A stretch of 64,000 nt of DNA from Streptomyces atratus (GTDB lineage Bacteria; Actinomycetota; Actinomycetes; Streptomycetales; Streptomycetaceae). This document shows, piece after piece, positions 1 to 8,569 of the stretch. Within the stretch, counting starts at the first letter, position 1. The number at the start of each line of letters is the position of its first letter. A program made the translations under genes and the position numbers. The stretch is from assembly GCF_014648655.1 (NCBI RefSeq), contig NZ_BMRN01000028.1, forward strand, positions 36,959-100,958, in the 5' to 3' direction. The notes beneath the pieces are model-generated. The model ran no database searches. It saw only the letters and a list, made by a program, of their open reading frames with translations, and was not told the DNA's origin.

Positions 1-374
1 GTGATCTCCACATTCTTGGACTGCAACTGCTGCTCCAGGCGGCTGTTGTCCAAGGCGATGGGTATCCGCGTGGTGAATTTCTTACCGTCCTTGAGGGTTC
101 CCTTGATGGCGCCCTTGTCGTCGATGTCGACCGTCTTTACCTGACCGACGCTCACCTTGCCGACGAATTCGCTGTACGACAGCGACGCGCCCCCCTGGGG
201 GGAGGGAGTTCGCATCAGCACCACGAGCAGCAAAACCAACGCAGCGACGGGCAGCAGCCAACGAGACCAGGAAGGCACCGGCGAAGGCGCCGACGGCTTG
301 GGCGCCTCGCGCGGGGCCCGCGGTTTGGCCGAGCGTGACAGATGACGGCCTGGCAGACGGACTGATGTGATCAC
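1..374 (-). CDS. ftsH: FtsH AAA+ zinc metalloprotease, N-terminal part
   Basis: Reading the minus strand from a GTG at 374 gives a Pro/Ser-rich cytoplasmic leader of about 35 residues, one membrane segment (WLLPVAALVLLLVVLM), and then the start of the extracytoplasmic domain (SYSEFVGKV, followed by the typical GxIxGTLKDGKKFTT strand). This is the N-terminal layout of FtsH, the membrane-bound ATP-dependent protease that degrades misfolded membrane and regulatory proteins. The AAA module and the HExxH zinc site lie beyond the window edge. A GAGGGA ribosome site sits about 9 bases before the GTG. Streptomyces often carries several ftsH paralogues and this could be an accessory copy. Family is clear; completeness cannot be judged. 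Confidence 0.85.
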   Translation of the reverse strand, partial: MITSVRLPGRHLSRSAKPRAPREAPKPSAPSPVPSWSRWLLPVAALVLLLVVLMRTPSPQGGASLSYSEFVGKVSVGQVKTVDIDDKGAIKGTLKDGKKFTTRIPIALDNSRLEQQLQSKNVEI

Positions 375-492
375 CGGACGGCTCCCTCGGCGGAAGGACG
401 AACCTCGGGCGAGACCGTTCCCGCGATTCGAAAAGGCGTGGATCGCAGGTGGGCGTCCCACTTCCAGGATCAACCTCATGTTCGACGTGTAC

Positions 493-840
493 CTCCTGGA
501 TAGACGCGAACGCGGCGTTGAGGACGATCGCGGCGGCCACGACGTTCGAGCCCACGGCGGCGAGCAGGGCTACGGCGAGCCACAGCAGCAGGGCGAGCGG
601 GTACGTGAACTGGCCCGCCAGTTCACGAGGCCGGCGTCGGCCGCCGCGTCGACGCAGCTCGTTGCGGCCGTACCGCAGCAGTCGCCGCCCGGCCTCGACC
701 GAGGCCAAACCGCCTCGCGAACTGTGCAGATCGCGCAGGAGCAGCTGCGCCGCCTCCTCGGGGTCGAGCCCCGGCGGCCGCGCCCCCGCCTCGTGTCGTG
801 TCGACTCCTCACTCAGCAAGGGTTGGGTCCCGTGCGGAGC
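493..840 (-). pseudogene. Truncated cation-transporting P-type ATPase, N-terminal fragment
   Basis: A minus-strand stretch encodes the N-terminal cytoplasmic domain of cation P-type ATPases (LDPEEAAQLLLRDLHSSRGG, then RRLLRYGRNEL) and the first two membrane segments ending in NAAFASIQE. At about position 493 similarity stops. The frame runs on into ftsH antisense sequence, so the phosphorylation motif DKTGT and the nucleotide-binding domain are absent. The intact family is 800-900 residues; only about 90 recognisable residues remain. It is probably a deletion remnant and non-functional. The start is uncertain; a boundary near 840 covers the recognisable part. Confidence 0.65.
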
Positions 841-1057
841 CCGTCGGCGGAAGGACACCTTGGCTGGGACCCCTGCCTGCGCGCCCCGGGCGGGCAGGCA
901 GGCCGTTGGGCGTTCCGGCCACACGTTCGTCAGGAGAGTGGTCCGTCCCGGTGCCTCCTGCGGACAGCTGCGTGCACGACAGGACCGGGGACCCGGTACA
1001 GGATGGTTCGCTTATGGCTCATCTCGTCCGGCTCTGCGGCGCCGTACGGTGTCCGAC

Positions 1058-2134
1058 ATGGACGGCGCGGACGACAACGTCGAGCATGGCGAGGACTTCG
1101 TTGTCGCACCCTTCAGGGCGCCACGTCGGCTGTGGTGGCTCGGCTCCATCGCCCTGGTGGTAATCGCGGCGGGCGTCGCGGTGTACCGGCGGCACGACGT
1201 GGCCGCGGCATCGCACCTGATCGCCGCAGTCCGGCTGCCCCGGCTGGTCCTGGTCGCCGGATTCGAGGCAGCGTCTCTCGGCGCTCTGATCGCACTGCAG
1301 CAGTGGCTGCTGCGGATGGGCGGGGCGCGCTTGCGCCCCAAGGTCGTCGGTACCATCGTGCTGGCGGCCAACGCCGTCGCCGGTGCACTGCCAGGCGGGG
1401 CGGCGTTCGCGGCCGCATGGATGTTCACGCAGTTGCGGCGCAGGGGTGTCGGGCAGGTACTCGCGGGAGCGGTGCTTGCCGTCTCGGGAGTGCTGTCAAT
1501 GGCCGCACTCTTTGCGCTGCTGGTGACCGGTGCGCTGGCGAGCGGCCCCGCAGGGCTCGGCGCGCTGCGGCCCGTGGTGCTCGGGCTCGTGGCGGTCCTC
1601 GGCGCGATGGTGGGCGCCGTGGCTGGTCTATCCCGTTTCGAGCCGGTACGACGCCGATTCTGGCGGCTCTGGCGGCGGCTCGGGGTACGTTCCCAGCAGC
1701 TGCGGAACATCGAGGACGGCCTGCTTGCCCTCGTACGGCACGTCCATGCCGTACGACCGGGACTGCGCCCATGGTGGCAGCCCTTCACCCTCGCGCTGCT
1801 CAACTGGGCGTGCGACGTGGCCTGCCTCCTCGCCTGCGCATGGGCTCTGGGCATCGGCATTCCCTGGCGCGGGATCCTCGTGGCATACACGCTCGCCCAG
1901 ATGACAGGCAGCCTTCGGCTGACGCCGGGCGGTCTCGGTGTGGTGGAGACCAGCCTGACAGCGCTGCTCGTGCTGTACGGGCTGCGCACCGACCAGGCAA
2001 TCGCGCTCACGCTGCTCTACCGGACAGCGAGCTACTGGGCGTTGCAACCCATCGGCTGGGCGTGCTGGCTCGGTCTGACCTTCAGCTCGCGACGCGCGGA
2101 CCACCGCGCCGGACCTGACCGGCACACCGGATGA
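1058..2134 (+). CDS. YbhN/UPF0104-type membrane protein (LPG synthase TM-region family)
   Basis: The 358-residue protein has about eight hydrophobic segments and the pattern of the lysylphosphatidylglycerol synthetase/glycosyltransferase membrane region: a first segment near residues 25-43, a mid-protein loop rich in Arg (VRRRFWRLWRRLG), and the conserved Gly-rich stretch LTPGGLGVVETSLTALL near the C terminus. Family members are flippase-like; the catalytic DUF2156 domain of MprF is absent, so lipid aminoacylation is not expected. ATG at 1058 was chosen; an in-frame GTG at 1049 is an alternative. It stands alone between an ATPase remnant and a long non-coding stretch. Confidence 0.75.
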   Translation: MDGADDNVEHGEDFVVAPFRAPRRLWWLGSIALVVIAAGVAVYRRHDVAAASHLIAAVRLPRLVLVAGFEAASLGALIALQQWLLRMGGARLRPKVVGTIVLAANAVAGALPGGAAFAAAWMFTQLRRRGVGQVLAGAVLAVSGVLSMAALFALLVTGALASGPAGLGALRPVVLGLVAVLGAMVGAVAGLSRFEPVRRRFWRLWRRLGVRSQQLRNIEDGLLALVRHVHAVRPGLRPWWQPFTLALLNWACDVACLLACAWALGIGIPWRGILVAYTLAQMTGSLRLTPGGLGVVETSLTALLVLYGLRTDQAIALTLLYRTASYWALQPIGWACWLGLTFSSRRADHRAGPDRHTG

Positions 2135-2593
2135 GAGCGCCGCTGCGTCCTCTCCATGGGGCGCCGCGAGAACCTCGTCCGCCCTGCGTACTCAGGCACC
2201 GGACCAGCCATCCGGTCGCCCGGCGCCAGCAGCTTACCGGGGCACGGACCTGCCACCGGCGAAGCGGTGCTGATCACACGGTCTCGGTCACTCCGTTCGG
2301 CACCGGGCCAGGGACCACTTCGGCGATCTCGACGGGCGGCATGGGGATGCGGCCCCAACCGCCCGGTACCCGTACCAGCAGCTGTGAAGCTCAGGTCCCG
2401 ATCGGCTGCGCCCGCGAGATCAGCTCTGCCCAGCGGCCTCGGACATGCCTCGCTTACGAAGCGAACCACCACCGAATGGCACCAAGATCCGGACCATTCC
2501 CGGACCACCTCGCCCACGAGGAACACCAGATTCAACGTTTCCGCTGGTCAGCAACGTGCATGATGTGTACCACCAGCAGACGAAGAATCTATT

Positions 2594-2627
2594 GGTGAGC
2601 TACTCACCGAAGAAGCTGGGCTTCTTC
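2594..2627. repeat. Two back-to-back perfect inverted repeats
   Basis: GGTGAG-CTA-CTCACC (2594-2608) is followed without a gap by GAAGAAGC-TGG-GCTTCTTC (2609-2627). Each would form a tight hairpin with a three-base loop. They lie 13 bases from a large hairpin. They could be parts of a transcript end, a structured RNA or a small palindromic repeat. Confidence 0.6.
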
Positions 2628-2635
2628 TAAAGGCA

Positions 2636-2681
2636 TGGAAAAGGGCGTCTGAGCTGGGGAAACTCCCAGCCGGACGCCCTT
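2636..2681 (-). terminator. Rho-independent-type terminator of the amidase operon
   Basis: AAGGGCGTC pairs with GACGCCCTT around an inner CTGGG/CCCAG stem with a GAAA-type loop. Read on the minus strand the hairpin is followed by a short T run. It lies about 170 bases past the amidase stop codon, so it most likely ends that minus-strand transcript. Confidence 0.6.
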
Positions 2682-2851
2682 CAGCTGCGGCAGCAGGGCT
2701 TCCTCGCGCTCGGTGGGAGTCAACGCCCTCCGAATCGCCAAGAGGCCCTGCCTTCATGCACCGGCGGCGCCGAGATCATCCGATCCAGAGCCCTGTGAGA
2801 TCCCAAGCTCCATAATTCGGTATGAATACGGCTTGTAGCCAGACAGCCCGA

Positions 2852-4303
2852 TCACACCTGATTCCCGGTAGGCCCCTGGGCCAGATCCGGACGCCAGGTG
2901 GGATCGGCCCACCAGCGGTGGACCTCTTCCGCGGCGGCGCCGATGTGGAAGGGAGTGGCGTCGTCGTAGGCGCGGCCGACGATCTGCGCGCCGGTGGGGA
3001 CGCCGTTGGCGGCGCGTCCGGTGGGGATGTTCAGGACGGGGTGGCGGCTTGCGACGTTGAAGACCGGCGTGAGGGCGGCGCCGAGGTAGAAGTCGAGGTA
3101 GGTTCCGTCGACGGTGACGCCGTGGTCGACGTGGTCGTCGCCGGCGAGGAAGCCGGTGCTACCAAGGGTGGGGCAGATGATGGCGTCGTAGTCCGCGAAC
3201 ACGTCGGCCAGAGCCTGCTGGACATCTGCTTCCAGGCACAGGCCCTTGAAGAAGCCGTGGGCGGTGAGGGCTTGTCCCGCCCGGTCGGCGAAGCGGCGTG
3301 CGTAGCGGCTCAGCCGGTCGTCGTCACCGAGCTCGGTGATCATCGGCCCGAAGATGGCGCCGTAGTGGATCAGGGCCGCGGTGAACACGGTCTCGTGGGG
3401 GATGGATATCGCGACTTCCTCGACCTTGATTCCTGCGTCCCGCAGGGAGTCGGCCAGGGCGCGGGTGTTCGCGGCGACGTCCGGGTCGATGGGGAAGTCG
3501 CCGATGGTGGCCGCGAAGGCGACCTTCAAGCCGCGGGCCTTCGTCGCGTCCGGAACCACCGGCCGGGGTGCCGGGAGTGACACGGGGTCCATTGGGTGCG
3601 CGCCGGCGATCAGGTTCTGCAGCAGCGCGGTGTCGGCGACGGTGCGGGCCATCGGTCCGTCGTGGCAGTAGGTGTCCAGGTTGAACGGGGGAACACCCGG
3701 GACCCGGGCGTAAGGGGGCTTGAACCCCACTACTCCGCACAGCGAGGCGGGCAGCCGGATGGAGCCGCCGATGTCGGATCCGGTGGCCAGGACGGTGGTG
3801 CCCGCCGCCAGCGCGGCGCCGGAGCCACCGGACGAACCGCCCGGTCCGTAGCCGAGGTTCCATGGGTTCCGCGTGACTCCCCACAGCGCGGACTGGGTGA
3901 ACGCCGCACACGAGTACTCCGGTGTCGTCGTCTGGGCGTGGACCATGCCGCCGGCCGCAAGGACGCGCTCCACCACCGGGTGGGTGATCGGCGAGGGAGT
4001 GTCGTCCGTGAGCAGGGATCCGAGACGGAGCGGAAGCCCGGCGATGGGCTGCTCCTCCTTGGCCGCGACGGGGATTCCCTCCAGAGGACGCGGATCACCG
4101 CCGCCCCGGCCGGCATAGCGGGCCTCGGCTTCGACCGCGGCGGTGCGGGCCTGCTCCTGGAGCCGGTGGCTCAGGGCGTTGACGGTCGGTTCGACGGCGT
4201 CTGCCCGGTCCGCGACCGCGTCGAGGACCTCGACGGGCGACAGTGCCCTGGTCCGGTAGGCCTCCAGCAGCTCGTGCGCGCTGAGGTAGTGCAGATCTGT
4301 CAT
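2852..4303 (-). CDS. Amidase signature family hydrolase
   Basis: This 483-residue cytoplasmic enzyme should hydrolyse a carboxylic amide to acid and ammonia or amine. The amidase-signature triad is complete: Lys82 (VAAKEE), cis-Ser157 in GPGGSSGGS and nucleophile Ser181 in GSDIGGSIRLP, with the usual 24-residue spacing between the serines. Length is normal for the family. The ATG at 4303 has an AAGGA-like site and overlaps the stop of the upstream permease by four bases (ATGA), so the two are translationally coupled. The permease partner and nearby TetR suggest uptake and hydrolysis of an amide or amino-acid derivative. The substrate cannot be read from the sequence. Confidence 0.88.
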   Translation of the reverse strand: MTDLHYLSAHELLEAYRTRALSPVEVLDAVADRADAVEPTVNALSHRLQEQARTAAVEAEARYAGRGGGDPRPLEGIPVAAKEEQPIAGLPLRLGSLLTDDTPSPITHPVVERVLAAGGMVHAQTTTPEYSCAAFTQSALWGVTRNPWNLGYGPGGSSGGSGAALAAGTTVLATGSDIGGSIRLPASLCGVVGFKPPYARVPGVPPFNLDTYCHDGPMARTVADTALLQNLIAGAHPMDPVSLPAPRPVVPDATKARGLKVAFAATIGDFPIDPDVAANTRALADSLRDAGIKVEEVAISIPHETVFTAALIHYGAIFGPMITELGDDDRLSRYARRFADRAGQALTAHGFFKGLCLEADVQQALADVFADYDAIICPTLGSTGFLAGDDHVDHGVTVDGTYLDFYLGAALTPVFNVASRHPVLNIPTGRAANGVPTGAQIVGRAYDDATPFHIGAAAEEVHRWWADPTWRPDLAQGPTGNQV

Positions 4304-5781
4304 GAACGTTCCTTCGTGTTCTGTGTCGCATCCGTGCCGGCGAGCACGGCGTAGAGGTCGGGCCGACGGGCCCGGAGGCGGAGCGCGTACCCGGCTCCGC
4401 CGAGGCCGAGCAGCACCACCGGGCTGAGCAGCGCGGCGTTGATCCAGCCGGTGCGGCCGGTGAGCAGCTCGAAATTGGTGAGCATCAGGTACAGGCCGAC
4501 GGTGAGGCCGACGGCGGCGAGCGCCGGAGCGGCCTTGACCCGTGTGAAGTGGTGCCCGCAGTTGTCCTTCCAGAAGAACCGGATGACCGCGAGCGCGCAC
4601 AGCACCTGCAGGGCGACGATCCCGGTGATCCCGACGCCGTTCGTCCACAACAGCAGCTGCATGTAGGGGTCGGCGTGGACGAGCGTCGCGAACACCACGA
4701 CGACCACCGAGACCGCGGTCATGACGACGCTGGCCACGTGCGGCGAGCTGTGCTTCGTGTGGGTGCGGGCGAGCCGACGGGGCAGGAGCCGCTCCCGGCC
4801 CAGGGCGAACAGGTAGCGGGTGCTGGCGTTGTGGAACGCGATGAGTGCCGCGAAGATGCTCGTGACGATGAGGACTTCCATCACGGACTTCGCCGCGCGT
4901 CCGACGAATTCTTCGGCGAGGTCGAAGTACATGTTCCCGAAGTCGTCGGACTGGGCCAGGCCGACAAGGCCGTCGGCTCCGAAACCGACGGTCGCGGCCC
5001 AGGTGGCGAACGTGTAGAAGAGGGCCAGGAAGGCGACGGCCAAGTAGGTCGCACGAGGGATCGTCCGCTTCGGCTCCCGCGTCTCCTCCGAGTAGATCGC
5101 GGTGCCCTCGAAACCGATGAACGCGCCGAGGACGAGCACGAACATCCCGCCGGCGCCGGCGCCGAACACCTGGCCGGGCTGGAAGGAGCGGGCTGACATA
5201 CCCTCCGGGCCTCCGGTCACCAGCACGGCCACGACCACGACCACCAGGATGAGGACCTCGGCCACCATGAACACCCCGAGCACCCGGGCGCCCACGTCGA
5301 TCTGGCGGTATCCGAGGCACCCGACGACGGCCACCGCGGCCAGCGCCCACAGCGGCCAGGGAACTGTCACACCGGTGAGGTCGGCCAGGGTGTTTCGCGC
5401 GAAGTAGCCGAACGCCCCGTAGAACCCGGTGCAGATCGCGCAGTACGACAGCAACGCGACCAGCGCTCCCCCGACGCCGACAGGCTTGGCCAGGCCGCGG
5501 GAGATGTAGGCGTAGAACGCTCCGGCGTTCGCCATGCGTTCGGACATGGCGGTGAATCCGACCGCGAACACGATGTAGACAACGCCGGCGAACAGGTAGG
5601 CCGCGGGCGCGCCGATGCCGCCCAGCCGGAACGCCAGGGGTGCACTGCCGGCGACCACGGTCAACGGCGCGGCGGCGCCGACGACGAAGAAGACGATGTC
5701 GAAGGTACGGAGCCTCCCGCCGGCAAGCCGCCCGGCGGGGACATCGGGAACGGGGCGGTCGTCAGTGGTTGGCACAGCCAT
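4300..5781 (-). CDS. APC-superfamily amino acid/amine permease
   Basis: This 493-residue protein has about twelve to fourteen membrane segments, beginning with FDIVFFVVGAAAPLTVVAG, the conserved first helix of APC-type amino acid/polyamine transporters. It also has the family loop FEGTAIYSEETREPKRTIPRA between helices 6 and 7. It is a secondary transporter in the cytoplasmic membrane. The gene is first in a two-gene minus operon and overlaps the amidase, so it probably imports the amidase substrate or a related amino compound. Its promoter is shared with the divergent TetR gene and contains the palindrome at 5806-5833. Confidence 0.85.
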   Translation of the reverse strand: MAVPTTDDRPVPDVPAGRLAGGRLRTFDIVFFVVGAAAPLTVVAGSAPLAFRLGGIGAPAAYLFAGVVYIVFAVGFTAMSERMANAGAFYAYISRGLAKPVGVGGALVALLSYCAICTGFYGAFGYFARNTLADLTGVTVPWPLWALAAVAVVGCLGYRQIDVGARVLGVFMVAEVLILVVVVVAVLVTGGPEGMSARSFQPGQVFGAGAGGMFVLVLGAFIGFEGTAIYSEETREPKRTIPRATYLAVAFLALFYTFATWAATVGFGADGLVGLAQSDDFGNMYFDLAEEFVGRAAKSVMEVLIVTSIFAALIAFHNASTRYLFALGRERLLPRRLARTHTKHSSPHVASVVMTAVSVVVVVFATLVHADPYMQLLLWTNGVGITGIVALQVLCALAVIRFFWKDNCGHHFTRVKAAPALAAVGLTVGLYLMLTNFELLTGRTGWINAALLSPVVLLGLGGAGYALRLRARRPDLYAVLAGTDATQNTKERS

Positions 5782-5805
5782 GAGCGGCTCCTGAGGGCGC
5801 TGACG

Positions 5806-5833
5806 TACTTAGTACGGTATGGTGTACGGAGTA
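5806..5833. promoter_or_regulatory. Palindromic operator in permease/TetR divergent promoter
   Basis: Arms TACTTAGTAC and GTACGGAGTA match at 8 of 10 positions as an inverted repeat with an 8-base spacer. The site lies 25 bases before the permease ATG and 11 bases before the tetR GTG. It is the expected place for autoregulation by the adjacent TetR protein and repression of the permease-amidase operon. Confidence 0.55.
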
Positions 5834-5843
5834 TTGTGGTCGA

Positions 5844-6482
5844 GTGATTGCAAGTCAAGAGACCCAACGGCGCCCACGTGGATCGCTGTCCCGGCAAAGC
5901 ATCGGCGCCGCGGCGCTGCGCGTGATCGAGCGGGACGGACTGGACTCCCTGACCATGCGCCGAGTCGCGAGTGAGCTCTCCTGCGGGGTGATGAGCCTCT
6001 ACTCCCACCTGACCGATGCCGACGACCTGCGCGGCGTCGTGGTCGGGCAGCTCATCGATCGCATGGACCTGCGCCCGTGCGAAGGGGAATCCTGGCAGGA
6101 CGCGACGCGCCGAATGCTGAGCACCTACGCGGACCTGGCCGCCTCGTTCCCCCGCTCGTTCGAGCTGCTGGCCCTGGCCGGCGCCGACCAACGGCCGGTC
6201 GCCCCGAACATGGAGCGGCTGGTCGACCTGCTCGTCGCGGCGGGGCTGACCGAAGAGGACGCCCTGATCGCTCTGAGCGTGATCGACGCCTACGCGTCCG
6301 GGTTCCTCGTCATCGCCGTCCGGAACCGGCCGACCGCCGCCTCGGTCGAGCGGGCCGCTCCGCACCAGCACGATCGGCTCGCCCGGCTGCACCACCTCGA
6401 CTCCTACGACGTCGGGGCGGAGGTCGTCATAGCAGGGCTGGAACAGCGCTTCGAAGGGCGGCGGTCCGGGCGAAAGCAATGA
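5844..6482 (+). CDS. TetR/AcrR family transcriptional regulator
   Basis: This 212-residue protein has an N-terminal helix-turn-helix (about residues 20-65) with the signature SLTMRRVASELSCGVMSLY. The rest forms the usual helical ligand-binding domain, similar in layout to the TetR_C families of antibiotic and catabolic repressors. The start is a GTG at 5844, immediately after the palindrome at 5806-5833. It is transcribed away from the permease-amidase operon and probably represses it, with release by the transported compound or its product. The ligand is unknown. Confidence 0.85.
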   Translation: MIASQETQRRPRGSLSRQSIGAAALRVIERDGLDSLTMRRVASELSCGVMSLYSHLTDADDLRGVVVGQLIDRMDLRPCEGESWQDATRRMLSTYADLAASFPRSFELLALAGADQRPVAPNMERLVDLLVAAGLTEEDALIALSVIDAYASGFLVIAVRNRPTAASVERAAPHQHDRLARLHHLDSYDVGAEVVIAGLEQRFEGRRSGRKQ

Positions 6483-6968
6483 TGAACGTCGCCGTCCCCA
6501 TCGCCACTTGGCGACCGGTCGCTCGAGGCCCGGGCTGACCGGTCGTCAGCACAGCCCCGGAAATCTCCGCTCGGCCTCGGCCGACGCGAGGTCGAGGGCG
6601 GTGCGATAGCTGTCAGCGGCCTTTTTGGTGTGGCCGAGTTGGTGCAGCTGGAGTGCGGGAGCGGGTGAAATGGGTCAGCAGAGGAACTTGTCGGCCAGGG
6701 TCGTGCGACCGCCCAGTCCTGCATGGCGACGCCAATGGTCTGGAATAGATCAGGGCGGTACCCAACTCGGTGAGGCCGTCCTGGGGGGGAACACATCGAG
6801 ATAGCGGGCCCGGTCGAGTCCGGCGACTCAAAGCTGGACGCCGAACTCATGCGCAAGCATCTTGCCCACATCCGCGGCATCCGGGCGGGGCGGGCCGAGA
6901 CGGACTCCTGAGTGAGAGGCGTACGCGGGACGGCGCGCACGCGCTTCCTCAGCCGGTCGACGGGGCGG
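6483..6968. other. Degenerate stretch with a possible sigma-factor tail remnant
   Basis: No intact gene is visible. On the minus strand, about 6540-6660 reads LHQLGHTKKAADSYRTALDLASAEAERRF and then a stop. This resembles the final TPR-like helix of SigJ/ECF42-type sigma factors, compare the tail of the gene ending at 40716. The plus strand at about 6790-6911 reads a short open tail ending RAGRAETDS. Both are probably gene debris. Confidence 0.3.
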
Positions 6969-7988
6969 CTACCGCAGCACGAAGCCGGTGCCGAGGTCGT
7001 CCGCGGGATTGAGCTCGAAGCGGTGCTCGCCGGTCCGGTATGCCTTCCCCGTGACCTCCGCAACGACCGCGGGGTAGCCGTCAGCGGCCAACTCCGCGAC
7101 GATCCGCGCGTGGAAGCGGGTGCCGACGATCGAGTCGTGGACGAGGATCTGGCCTGGCTTGAGGTGACCGGTCGCTGCGAGCACGGCGACGCGGGAGCAG
7201 GTGCCGGAGCCGCATGGGGAACGGTCGACCTGGCCGTCGGCGAAGACGGTGACGTTACGCTGGTGCGGGTTGCCGTTCTCGTCGATGCCGAGGTCGTTGT
7301 ACAGGATGGTCCCGTAGATGCCGCTGAGGCGGTCGTCGACGGGGTGACGGGCGTGCTTGCTGTCGTTCAGCGCCCATTTGACCTCGCGTCCGATCGCGAT
7401 GAGGTCGGAGTAGTGCTCGGGGGTGACGGCCAGTCCTACGCTGGCTGCGTCCAGATGCGCGTAGATGGCGCCGCCGTAGGCAACATCGACGGCGATGTCC
7501 CCGCAGGACGTTGCGACGGTGACGCGTTCGGCGAGCCGGTAGCTGGGGACGTTGACGAAGTCGACGCCGGTGATCTGTTCGCCGGCGGTGTGCACGCGCA
7601 GGGTGACCCGGCCTGAGGGGACGTCGATGACGACTGTGGTGATGCCGGAGGGGTCGCGGGCAACGCGGCCGGTCTGCACGGCCCAGACGGCGAGCGCGAT
7701 GGAACCGTGGCCGCAGGCTGTTGAGAAGCCGTCCTTGTGCCAGAACAGCACGCCGAAGTGAGCACCCTCGTTGTCGGGTGGGGTGATGAACCCGCCGTAC
7801 ATGTCGGCGTGCCCGCGTGGTTCGAAGCACAGCAGCTTGCGCAGATTGTCCACTTCGGGGTTGCCGATGGCGAGCATACGGCGTTCGGCGACGGTGGCCC
7901 CTTCGATGGCGACCGGTGGTTCGGGGACGATACGGAACGGTTCACCGCCGGTGTGATAGTCGGTGGTGAGTACCTGGTTGATGGTCAT
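6969..7988 (-). CDS. Proline racemase / 4-hydroxyproline 2-epimerase family
   Basis: The 339-residue enzyme has both catalytic cysteines of the racemase/epimerase class: Cys92 in STACGHGS and Cys259 in RSPCGSGT. Having Cys rather than Thr at the second site argues against a trans-3-hydroxyproline dehydratase. The reaction is cofactor-independent inversion at C-alpha of proline or trans-4-hydroxyproline in the cytoplasm. The ATG at 7988 is preceded by GGAGG at 5-base spacing, which decides this start over an in-frame upstream Met. It is near an amidase and amino acid permease, which fits a proline or hydroxyproline catabolic locus. The remaining genes of that pathway are not visible. Confidence 0.88.
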   Translation of the reverse strand: MTINQVLTTDYHTGGEPFRIVPEPPVAIEGATVAERRMLAIGNPEVDNLRKLLCFEPRGHADMYGGFITPPDNEGAHFGVLFWHKDGFSTACGHGSIALAVWAVQTGRVARDPSGITTVVIDVPSGRVTLRVHTAGEQITGVDFVNVPSYRLAERVTVATSCGDIAVDVAYGGAIYAHLDAASVGLAVTPEHYSDLIAIGREVKWALNDSKHARHPVDDRLSGIYGTILYNDLGIDENGNPHQRNVTVFADGQVDRSPCGSGTCSRVAVLAATGHLKPGQILVHDSIVGTRFHARIVAELAADGYPAVVAEVTGKAYRTGEHRFELNPADDLGTGFVLR

Positions 7989-8142
7989 GAGGTCCTCCAC
8001 AGAGCTGGTGAGGGCAGGGTTTGAGGCGGTCAGAACCGACCGGCGTCGACGAACTCGGCCAGTTCGGGATTGCGTGAGGTTGAGGGGCAAGGCGAGCCCG
8101 GCGGAGAAGTCCCCAGTGAACCAGGTGCTGTTGAAAATGCTG
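7989..8142 (-). pseudogene. Possible C-terminal gene fragment upstream of the epimerase
   Basis: Minus-strand frames here read GSLADSIFNSTWFTGDFSAG and, after a one-base shift, SRNPELAEFVDAGRF followed by a stop near 8033. The two pieces look like the end of a normal protein with a frameshift. I cannot name the family. It lies directly upstream of the epimerase. Confidence 0.3.
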
Positions 8143-8290
8143 TCAGCCAGCGAACCGGGCCATCCACGCCTCGACCTCGTCCGCCGACAGGTTCTCAGTA
8201 CCGACCAGGTCGTCCTCGATCCGGACGCCGATGCCGCGCCACTCCTGGGGCACGGTGAGGTCGTCCGGATGGGCCAACGCCGCTCCCTCG
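8143..8290 (-). pseudogene. Xaa-Pro aminopeptidase C-terminal remnant
   Basis: The minus strand ends with EWRGIGVRIEDDLVGTENLS and then ADEVEAWMARFAG. This is the usual C terminus of actinobacterial Xaa-Pro aminopeptidases (RGIGVRIEDDVVVT...ENLS...VEAWMA) with several residues deleted. No metal-binding catalytic part is present. It is a decayed fragment. A proline-specific peptidase beside a proline/hydroxyproline epimerase may be a trace of a larger proline-use locus. Confidence 0.55.
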
Positions 8291-8387
8291 CCGCCGAGTC
8301 GGAGCTCGTGCTCGGTCTGCCCTGCCGGGATGTCCGTACGACGGCCGGTGACCTGGCTGCCGCCTCCGGTGCGCCGACCGGGATCGT

Positions 8388-8494
8388 TCACGGTCTCGAC
8401 CCGTCGGTGAATCCGCGCACCGCGGAGTCCACGGCCTTGCGGAGTTCGCTGAGCGCCTCTTCGAGTTCGGCGTCACGTTCCTCCTCGGTGGTCA
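8388..8494 (-). CDS. Small hypothetical protein (35 aa)
   Basis: A GTG at 8494 with a GGGAGG site four bases upstream opens a 35-residue acidic helical peptide (TTEEERDAELEEALSELRKA) and stops at 8388. Codon use fits a real coding region. It may be the truncated start of a longer gene, since it runs into the peptidase remnant. Function unknown. Confidence 0.3.
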
Positions 8495-8569
8495 CGGCGG
8501 CCTCCCAGCGCGGCTCGGGTACCCCCGCTGCCGCCGTTCGGCGGCGGCTCTCGGACGGTATCCCGCACC

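Larger units (their letters stand above)
2135..2851. other. Long gene-free stretch with hairpins
   Basis: No open frame here shows a recognisable protein pattern, and the translations look like low-complexity shadows. The right half holds two adjacent small perfect inverted repeats and a large hairpin, listed separately. Confidence 0.5.

Noticed and set aside
2852..5350. An 832-residue reading of the amidase frame with an N-terminal extension
   Set aside because: The extension is an Arg-rich shadow of the permease gene; the amidase has a proper ATG and ribosome site at 4303.
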